Origin: Lentimicrobium sp.
GTDB lineage: Bacteria; Bacteroidota; Bacteroidia; Flavobacteriales; Flavobacteriaceae
Direction: 5' to 3'
Assembly (NCBI GenBank): GCA_022758945.1
Contig: JAEMQE010000240.1
Location: 1-11,099 of the forward strand
Length of the DNA stretch: 11,099 nucleotides
Part shown: positions 6,973-11,099 of the stretch, in pieces
Layout: each line of letters begins with the position of its first letter
Numbering within the stretch: the first letter of the stretch is position 1
Program-made: the position numbers and the translations under genes
Notes under the pieces: generated by a model
The model's input: the letters and a program-made list of their open reading frames with translations, nothing else
Databases searched by the model: none
Told to the model about the DNA's origin: nothing

Positions 6973-7923
6973 ATGAAAGTATTAGCCAATGACGGAATTT
7001 CAAATAGTGGAATTCTAGCTTTAGAAAAAGGGGGTTTTGAAGTTATAACTACAAAAGTAGCACAAGAACAAGTGGCTAATTTCGTGAACGAAAACAACGT
7101 AAGCGTAGTATTAGTAAGAAGTGCAACCAAAGTTCGCAAAGACATAATTGATGCTTGTCCAGGACTGAAAATTATTGGTCGTGGTGGCGTTGGAATGGAC
7201 AATATTGATGTTGATTATGCAAAAAGTAAAGGAATTAACGTAATAAACACACCGGCTTCCTCTTCAGAATCAGTAGCCGAATTAGTTTTTGCTCATTTAT
7301 TTTCAGGAGTTCGTTTCTTGCACGATTCGAACAGAAACATGCCTCTTGAAGGCGATTCTAACTTTGACGGATTGAAAAAAGCATACGCCAACGGAACTGA
7401 ATTAAGAGGAAAAACGCTTGGAATTGTTGGTATTGGCCGGATTGGTCAGGCAACTGCAAAAATGGCGTTAGGTCTTGGTATGAAAGTGATTGCAGCTGAT
7501 ATGTTTATCCCAAAAGTAGATGTGAAAGTGGAATTTTTCGACGGACAATCTGTTACAACAACAATTGTTTCCCAATCATTGGAATCTTTATTCAAAGAAT
7601 CTGACTTTATTACTTTGCACGTTCCTGCACAAGATGGTTACATCATTGGAGAAAAAGAATTGGCAATTATGAAAGATGGCGTGGGAATTGTAAACTGTGC
7701 TCGTGGTGGCGTTATTGATGAAGTTGCCTTGATAAAAGCATTAGATTCAGGAAAAGTCGCTTTTGCAGGATTAGACGTTTTTGAAAGCGAACCAAAACCA
7801 GAAATGACCATTTTAATGCACCCAAAAATCTCATTAACTCCACATATTGGAGCTGCAACTGGAGAAGCGCAGGATAGAATTGGAACTGAATTAGCAAGTC
7901 AAATAATTAGTTTATTAAGCTAA
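6973..7923 (+). CDS. serA: D-3-phosphoglycerate dehydrogenase, short form without ACT domain
   Basis: NAD-dependent oxidation of 3-phosphoglycerate to 3-phosphohydroxypyruvate, the first committed step of serine synthesis and the substrate supply for SerC. The protein has 316 residues of the D-2-hydroxyacid dehydrogenase fold. VGRGGVGMDNID-type substrate loop: IIGRGGVGMDNID (67-79). The dinucleotide motif GIGRIG is at 153-158, with D176 as the likely NAD-ribose acid. Catalytic residues are R244 (NCARGGVIDE), E273 (DVFESEP) and H291 (PHIGAAT). It ends right after the catalytic core, with no C-terminal ACT or ASB domain. The serine feedback site of long SerA proteins is therefore missing, as in other short forms. 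An extra loop (about 180-202) sits after the NAD-binding strand. Other hydroxyacid dehydrogenases share this fold, but the position after serC makes the assignment strong. A terminator follows. Confidence 0.94.
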   Translation: MKVLANDGISNSGILALEKGGFEVITTKVAQEQVANFVNENNVSVVLVRSATKVRKDIIDACPGLKIIGRGGVGMDNIDVDYAKSKGINVINTPASSSESVAELVFAHLFSGVRFLHDSNRNMPLEGDSNFDGLKKAYANGTELRGKTLGIVGIGRIGQATAKMALGLGMKVIAADMFIPKVDVKVEFFDGQSVTTTIVSQSLESLFKESDFITLHVPAQDGYIIGEKELAIMKDGVGIVNCARGGVIDEVALIKALDSGKVAFAGLDVFESEPKPEMTILMHPKISLTPHIGAATGEAQDRIGTELASQIISLLS

Positions 7924-7941
7924 AATTCTAAGTTATATAGT

Positions 7942-7973
7942 AAAAGGCTGTCTCAAAAAGGCAGTCTTTTTTT
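7942..7973 (+). terminator. Intrinsic terminator after serA
   Basis: AAAGGCTGTCT (7943-7953) pairs with AGGCAGTCTTT (7959-7969) as an 11-bp stem with two G-U pairs and a 5-nt loop. A T run at 7967-7973 follows. It starts 19 bases after the serA stop and closes the serC-serA unit. Confidence 0.88.
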
Positions 7974-8000
7974 ATGATAAAAATCTACTAATCAGTTATT

Positions 8001-8008
8001 TATTTTTG
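8001..8008 (+). promoter_or_regulatory. Predicted -7 box for the small lipoprotein gene
   Basis: TATTTTTG matches TAnnTTTG exactly, 25 bases upstream of the ATG at 8034 and downstream of the serA terminator. No TTG -33 element lies at the expected spacing. Confidence 0.45.
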
Positions 8009-8033
8009 TAAATTTATAACAGATTTTACACCA

Positions 8034-8468
8034 ATGAAAAATAATTTCATCATACTGGCATTTATTTTCTGTATCCTTCTTAGTTGTAAAAGTACAAAAG
8101 CAACTTTGACAAGTACTGATAAACCTTTGACTACTCAAAATGACACCATTCGAATTGCGAATGATTCTCTACAATATGAGGTAATTATTATTGATCCCGG
8201 TTTTAGCACTTGGCTTGTCACAAGAGCTTATCCTCGAGGGTATCATACTCAATCTTATATGGAAAATAAAAATATATTCTATGTCAGCGAATGGAACCTT
8301 CGTGTATTACAACCACAGCGATATGACCCTAATCTCTATGAAATGACTATCAATTATGACCCAAATATTGATTACGGTTATGAAGTAAATTATTTAATTT
8401 ATAACTATATGATTTATTTCCAAAACACATACAAACAAAAGCTCAATGGTTATGTGCCAATGAGATAA
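8034..8468 (+). CDS. Small lipoprotein, DUF6146-like
   Basis: Predicted lipid-anchored envelope protein of 144 residues with unknown function. A short basic start (MKNN), a hydrophobic stretch (residues 5-16) and the lipobox LLSC with C18 show a type II signal peptide. The residues after the cysteine are KSTKA, with no acidic cluster. It therefore lacks the acidic export signal that sends Bacteroidota lipoproteins to the cell surface, and is more likely periplasm-facing. After a Thr/Ser-rich linker (about 19-48) comes a compact domain with VIIIDPGFSTWLVTRAYPRGYHTQSYMENKN-type spacing: IIDPGFSTWL (52-61), FYVSEWNLRV (82-91) and many Tyr and Asn residues to the end. This fits my memory of DUF6146 in Flavobacteriia, but the family name is recalled, not searched. 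It has its own likely promoter and is followed closely by another small gene. Confidence 0.82.
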   Translation: MKNNFIILAFIFCILLSCKSTKATLTSTDKPLTTQNDTIRIANDSLQYEVIIIDPGFSTWLVTRAYPRGYHTQSYMENKNIFYVSEWNLRVLQPQRYDPNLYEMTINYDPNIDYGYEVNYLIYNYMIYFQNTYKQKLNGYVPMR

Positions 8469-8474
8469 TCTCAC

Positions 8475-8482
8475 TATATTTG
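8475..8482 (+). promoter_or_regulatory. Predicted -7 box for the DUF6787-like gene, with a very short leader
   Basis: TATATTTG is an exact TAnnTTTG match starting 7 bases after the lipoprotein stop. Transcription would start near 8489, leaving only about 5 nt before the ATG at 8494, or 11 nt before the in-frame ATG at 8500. No TTG -33 element is seen. Confidence 0.35.
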
Positions 8483-8493
8483 TTATCATCTTA

Positions 8494-8805
8494 ATGAAGA
8501 TGGGGAATTTAAAAAAACGTTGGGGAATTACTTCTAATTATCAATTTGCAATTATATTTATCGTTTTTGCAATAAATGGTTCATTATCTGCCAGAATTTC
8601 TGGGTTTGCGATGAATTATTTTGGCATCAATAATGAAAATACCCATTGGATTCCTTATTATATAATTCTAATTCTTTTGGTTTTACCTTTATATCCTTTC
8701 TTGCTAATGTTCTTTGGCTATCTTTTTGGTCAATCAAAATTCTTCTTCCCCTTTTCAAAAAGAATGCTTAAAAGTATGGGATTGGGCTTTATTTTTAGAA
8801 TGTAA
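8494..8805 (+). CDS. Small inner-membrane protein, DUF6787-like
   Basis: A 103-residue membrane protein of unknown function. It begins with a basic stretch containing LKKRWGITSNYQ, then a hydrophobic segment (about 17-33, FAIIFIVFAINGSLSA) and a polar loop with NNENTHW (about 46-52). A second long hydrophobic segment follows (about 54-80, YYIILILLVLPLYPFLLMFF), and then a basic end with SKRMLKSMG. This two-helix layout with short basic ends matches the Flavobacteriia family I know as DUF6787, sometimes mislabelled as a diacylglyceryl transferase; it is far too short to be that enzyme. The start could be the ATG at 8494 or at 8500. It lies 25 bases after the lipoprotein gene and ends 9 bases from the convergent gene on the other strand, with no terminator hairpin between them. 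Confidence 0.78.
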   Translation: MKMGNLKKRWGITSNYQFAIIFIVFAINGSLSARISGFAMNYFGINNENTHWIPYYIILILLVLPLYPFLLMFFGYLFGQSKFFFPFSKRMLKSMGLGFIFRM

Positions 8806-8814
8806 AATCGCAAA

Positions 8815-9108
8815 TTATTTTTCTTTTTTAATCCAATAATTGTAAATCCAAGTCAGGGTAAAAGACGGAATCACATCAGTAAACGGAATAATTTCTTCCA
8901 AAAAAGCAAAAATGCCACCCACTTTCCCTACAGTTCCTTTGTACATTCGTGTCATCAAAAAACCAGCAATTGGAGCCCAAACCACATCTGAGAATTCTCC
9001 TAAAAATGGGACTGTAAAAGATAACATTCCAATCCCGTCAAACAATATTCCCAGAATAAGATTTCTGTTTTTGTTATTCACGGTCTCTACTTCAATTTCT
9101 TTGGACAT
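8815..9108 (-). CDS. Small conserved membrane protein, unknown function
   Basis: A 97-residue minus-strand protein. A charged N-terminus (MSKEIEVETVNNKNRN) precedes a hydrophobic helix (about 17-36, LILGILFDGIGMLSFTVPFL). After GEFSDVVWAPIAGFLMTRMYKG (37-58) comes a second, amphipathic to hydrophobic stretch (about 62-92) with FAFLEEIIPFTDVIP and a C-terminal KKEK. The pattern of FDGIGM, FSDVVWAPI and FTLTWIYNY is one I associate with small uncharacterised Bacteroidota membrane proteins, but I cannot name a family. The length and composition argue for the minus strand over the antisense reading. An exact TAnnTTTG box sits just upstream. The gene converges with the DUF6787-like gene. Confidence 0.78.
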   Translation of the reverse strand: MSKEIEVETVNNKNRNLILGILFDGIGMLSFTVPFLGEFSDVVWAPIAGFLMTRMYKGTVGKVGGIFAFLEEIIPFTDVIPSFTLTWIYNYWIKKEK

Positions 9109-9127
9109 TTTCTAAAAATTTTCAAAA

Positions 9128-9135
9128 CAAATATA
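9128..9135 (-). promoter_or_regulatory. Predicted -7 box for the small minus-strand membrane protein gene
   Basis: On the minus strand this is TATATTTG, an exact TAnnTTTG match 19 bases upstream of the ATG at 9106-9108. The leader would be about 13 nt. No -33 TTG at the usual spacing. Confidence 0.45.
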
Positions 9136-9235
9136 CAAATCCAATGCCATTTTAGGTTGTAGATTTAAGATATTAGATTTAAAATTACATCAAAATATGG
9201 AAAATCTTTGTTTCTTTGTGGAAACTGTTCCAATA

Positions 9236-9964
9236 ATGATACACGCAAAAAACATACATAAATATTACGATCAACTTCATGTACTTAAAGGAGTTGATTT
9301 GCACATTCAAAAAGGCGAAATAGTTTCCATCGTTGGGGCTTCAGGAGCAGGAAAAACAACGCTTTTGCAAATTCTTGGAACATTAGATCACCCGAGTCCC
9401 GATAACTATCGGGACGAACAGAGCGAAGCTAAACCAAGCCCCCCAACCCCCGAAGGGGGAGTGAACACAGAAAACGGAATAGAATTACGTATCAACGGTC
9501 AAGACATTCTGACGATGAACGACAAAACCTTATCTAAATTCAGGAATTTGAACTTGGGTTTTATCTTCCAATTTCATCAATTATTGCCTGAATTCACAGC
9601 CTTAGAAAATGTTTGCATCCCAGCTTATATTGCCAATAAATCCCGTCACGAAACTGAAACTGAAGCCAAAAGATTATTGGAATATCTTGGACTTTCGCAT
9701 CGAATCAACCACAAACCCAATGAACTTTCTGGTGGAGAACAACAACGTGTGGCTGTTGCCAGAGCTTTAATCAATAAACCGGCGATCATTTTTGCCGATG
9801 AACCTTCGGGAAATCTAGACACCCATTCTGCAGAGAATTTGCACCAATTATTTTTCAAATTGCGTGACGAATTTGGACAAACCTTTGTGATTGTAACCCA
9901 CAACGAAGAATTGGCTAATATGGCAGACAGAAAACTGGTGATGGTAGATGGATTGATTAGTTAG
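9236..9964 (+). CDS. lolD: LolD-type ABC transporter ATP-binding protein with a repeat-derived insert
   Basis: Cytoplasmic ATPase subunit of the MacB/LolCDE class, which powers release of lipoproteins from the inner membrane. With the start at 9236 it has 242 residues. Walker A GASGAGKT (34-41), Q-loop Q112 in FIFQFHQLLPEFTALENV, signature LSGGEQQR (164-171), Walker B IIFADEP (184-190), D-loop SGNLD (191-195) and H222 are all intact. The FQFHQLLPEFTALENV segment is close to LolD. The ATG at 9236 (MIHAKNIHKYY) fits the family; an upstream ATG at 9197 would add 13 unrelated residues. Residues about 53-78 are an extra low-complexity loop (PSPDNYRDE, then SPPTPEGG) where E. coli LolD has about five residues. 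Its DNA is repeat-like. No LolC/E permease gene is in the window. The TIGR02757 gene follows after 114 bases with no terminator between. Confidence 0.88.
   Translation: MIHAKNIHKYYDQLHVLKGVDLHIQKGEIVSIVGASGAGKTTLLQILGTLDHPSPDNYRDEQSEAKPSPPTPEGGVNTENGIELRINGQDILTMNDKTLSKFRNLNLGFIFQFHQLLPEFTALENVCIPAYIANKSRHETETEAKRLLEYLGLSHRINHKPNELSGGEQQRVAVARALINKPAIIFADEPSGNLDTHSAENLHQLFFKLRDEFGQTFVIVTHNEELANMADRKLVMVDGLIS
9394..9462. repeat. Interspersed-repeat sequence embedded in frame inside lolD
   Basis: Two palindromic pieces lie side by side inside the gene. The first is GTCCCGATAACTATCGGGAC (9396-9415), with perfect 9-bp arms. The second is a hairpin, CCCCC-GAA-GGGGG (9447-9459). Between them is GACGAACAGAGCGAAGC. 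Both palindromes resemble intergenic repeats of Flavobacterium genomes, recalled from memory. The block is much richer in G and C than the gene around it and keeps the reading frame. Confidence 0.7.
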
Positions 9965-9979
9965 CACTATTCAGACGGC

Positions 9980-10076
9980 AGGTTGCAAGTTGCAGATTGA
10001 AGGTTGCAGATTTTAGAAATAAGAAATAAGAAAAAACCCGTTTAAATCAGTCACATCTGTATTATCCGTGCGCCAA
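9980..10076. repeat. Mosaic of short repeats between lolD and the TIGR02757 gene
   Basis: GTTGCA occurs three times (9982-9987, 9989-9994, 10003-10008), and AGAAATA occurs twice in tandem (10015-10028). Then CCCGTTTAAATCAGTC and ATCTGTATTATCCGTGCGCC (10037-10074) resemble a dispersed Flavobacterium element I recall in many intergenic spacers. The last part ends 4 bases before the ATG at 10079. No promoter box is seen, so the downstream gene may be read through from lolD. Confidence 0.5.
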
Positions 10077-10078
10077 TT

Positions 10079-10843
10079 ATGACAAACTCCGAACTTAAAT
10101 CTTTCCTCGACGAAAAAGTCATTCAATACAACACACTTGATTTTATCGAAAGTGATCCGGTACAAATTCCGCATTTATTTTCTCTAAAAGAAGACATTGA
10201 AATTGCTGGTTTTTTGAGTGCTACAATTGCTTGGGGCAATCGCAAAATGATTATCAAAAATGCTCATAAGATGATGGATTTGATGGGAAATTCGCCTCAT
10301 GATTTCGTAATGTCACATTCTGAAGAGGATTTAGAAAGATTAGAAACCTTTGTTCACAGAACTTTCAACGGACAGGATTTTACCAGCTTTATAAAAGGTT
10401 TGCAACATATTTACAAAAATCACAATGGTCTTGAAGCCGTTTTTGCTAAACACCAAGAACCGAATTCGATGCAAAAAAGTATTTCTGAATTCAAGAAAGC
10501 ATTCTTCGAAATCCCACATCAAAATAGAACCCAAAAACACATTTCTGACCCAATGAATGGTTCCGCAGCGAAAAGGTTGAATATGATGTTAAGGTGGTTT
10601 TGTCGTCAAGATAACAAAGGTGTCGATTTAGGAATTTGGAAAAGTATTTCTCCTTCGCTCCTATCGTGCCCTTTGGATGTTCATTCTGGAAATGTAGCTC
10701 GAAAACTAGGCTTGCTCACTAGAAAACAAAACGATGGAAAAGCATTGGCAGAATTAGATTCAAAACTCCGTGAACTCGACCCGAATGATCCTGTAAAATA
10801 TGATTTTGCTTTATTTGGATTAGGTGTTTTTGAGGGATTTTGA
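10079..10843 (+). CDS. TIGR02757 / DUF2400 family protein
   Basis: Conserved cytoplasmic protein of 254 residues, complete and of normal family length; its function is not established. Characteristic segments are GFLSATIAWGNRKMIIKNA (44-62), GSAAKRLNMMLRWFCRQDNKG (161-181, read in two parts), PLDVHSGNVARKLGLLTRKQ (198-217) and DPVKYDFALFGLGVFE (237-252). Family members usually carry PLDTH at the 198-202 position. The PLD-x-H-x4-ARKLGL pattern looks like the catalytic-aspartate helix of HhH-GPD DNA glycosylases such as endonuclease III (VDTHxxRVxxRL). I offer that as inference only. The start at 10079 gives the expected N-terminus. It follows lolD in the same direction, separated only by repeat-like sequence. 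Confidence 0.88.
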   Translation: MTNSELKSFLDEKVIQYNTLDFIESDPVQIPHLFSLKEDIEIAGFLSATIAWGNRKMIIKNAHKMMDLMGNSPHDFVMSHSEEDLERLETFVHRTFNGQDFTSFIKGLQHIYKNHNGLEAVFAKHQEPNSMQKSISEFKKAFFEIPHQNRTQKHISDPMNGSAAKRLNMMLRWFCRQDNKGVDLGIWKSISPSLLSCPLDVHSGNVARKLGLLTRKQNDGKALAELDSKLRELDPNDPVKYDFALFGLGVFEGF

Positions 10844-10907
10844 TTGATAGCATTTAAAAAATTTAGAATCAAAAAGTATTCAAAAAATAAAAAGTCCGTT
10901 TGATGAT

Positions 10908-10936
10908 TTGTAATGCAACTGTTATATATATATTTG
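10908..10936 (+). promoter_or_regulatory. Predicted promoter upstream of tandem hairpins
   Basis: TTG at 10908-10910, an 18-nt spacer and TATATTTG at 10929-10936 match the Bacteroidota promoter consensus in both elements. Transcription would start near 10943, exactly where the first hairpin begins. No gene starts within the next 140 bases. Confidence 0.6.
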
Positions 10937-10942
10937 TTTGAT

Positions 10943-11004
10943 AATCGCTACTCAATAGCGACAATCTACCCGATTTTGGGTGTATAGTCGCTACTTTATA
11001 GCGA
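10943..11004 (+). other. Tandem near-identical hairpins: possible structured leader, small RNA or paired operators
   Basis: TCGCTACTCAATAGCGA (10945-10961) and TCGCTACTTTATAGCGA (10988-11004) differ at 2 of 17 positions. Each folds into a 6-bp stem with a 5-nt loop. The second stem extends to 11 bp with one mismatch. Between them ACCC (10968-10971) can pair with GGGT (10978-10981) as a third small hairpin. The copies start 43 bp apart, about four helical turns. A predicted promoter ends 7 bases upstream. No known RNA family is recognised. Confidence 0.5.
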
Positions 11005-11099
11005 GTATATACAAGTTATCTACAACTTTTCATTCAACCCTCCCATTTGCACTTAAAGTGTTGTATTCATTGACTTTATAAAAATGAACAATGCAATTT
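11005..11099. other. AT-rich right edge without a supported gene
   Basis: I see no gene here. A small palindrome, CACTT-A-AAGTG, lies at 11050-11060. An ATG at 11084 opens a frame that runs off the window after five codons, too little to support a call. Confidence 0.4.

Noticed and set aside
6927..7202. Minus-strand open frame over the serA start, containing VIARNEAIS
   Set aside because: It is antisense to serA, and its distinctive part is the translation of the interspersed repeat, a known source of spurious proteins.
8912..9115. Plus-strand open frame opposite the small membrane protein
   Set aside because: The minus-strand reading has a coherent membrane-protein layout and its own -7 box; the plus-strand product has no such features.
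9158..9211. Promoter boxes for lolD (TAGATTTA twice, AATCTTTG)
   Set aside because: Each has a mismatch at a key position and none has a TTG at the right spacing.
9197..9235. Upstream ATG that would extend LolD by 13 residues
   Set aside because: LolD homologs begin at the MI-AK-IHKYY position (9236). The extra codons come from repeat-like spacer sequence.
10945..11004. CRISPR array
   Set aside because: Only two copies, each a self-complementary 17-mer with a 26-bp gap holding its own hairpin; no array continues and no cas gene is nearby.
11084..11099. Possible start of a gene at the right edge
   Set aside because: Only five codons are visible; an ATG in AT-rich sequence is not enough.

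Overview
The window looks like a chromosomal segment of a Flavobacterium-type member of the Bacteroidota. The evidence is low GC, no Shine-Dalgarno-like leaders, repeated matches to the Bacteroidota promoter (TTG, about 20 nt, then TAnnTTTG), a TonB-dependent receptor with an N-terminal carboxypeptidase-regulatory-like domain, and protein families typical of Flavobacteriia. No rRNA, tRNA, CRISPR array, transposase or phage gene is visible.

Left part (1-4443): the YchF ATPase gene runs off the left edge on the minus strand. It is divergent from a TonB-dependent outer-membrane receptor of 891 codons. Convergent with the receptor is a minus-strand ferredoxin with two predicted [4Fe-4S] clusters. 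Two intrinsic terminators facing each other separate receptor and ferredoxin.

Middle part (4444-7973): the ferredoxin diverges from a short LuxC-type acyl-CoA reductase gene. The space between them holds a striking symmetric promoter: two TTG/TATTTTTG promoters facing each other around one dyad. Next come serC and serA, two steps of serine synthesis from 3-phosphoglycerate, ending in a strong terminator. The serC-serA gap is filled by two interspersed-repeat-like elements.

Right part (7974-11099): a small lipoprotein (DUF6146-like), a small membrane protein (DUF6787-like), and a convergent small minus-strand membrane protein. Then a LolD-type ABC ATPase and a TIGR02757/DUF2400 protein. The LolD gene appears to have absorbed about 75 nt of interspersed repeat in frame, between Walker A and the Q-loop. 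Repeat-like sequence also abuts the starts of serA, lolD and the TIGR02757 gene. The last 250 bases carry a good predicted promoter followed at once by two near-identical hairpins, which may be a small RNA, a structured leader or paired operators.

Most of the gene content is housekeeping. The unusual signals are regulatory or repeat-derived: the symmetric promoter, the repeat-derived insert in LolD, and the tandem hairpin unit at the right edge. I saw no clear new multi-gene system.
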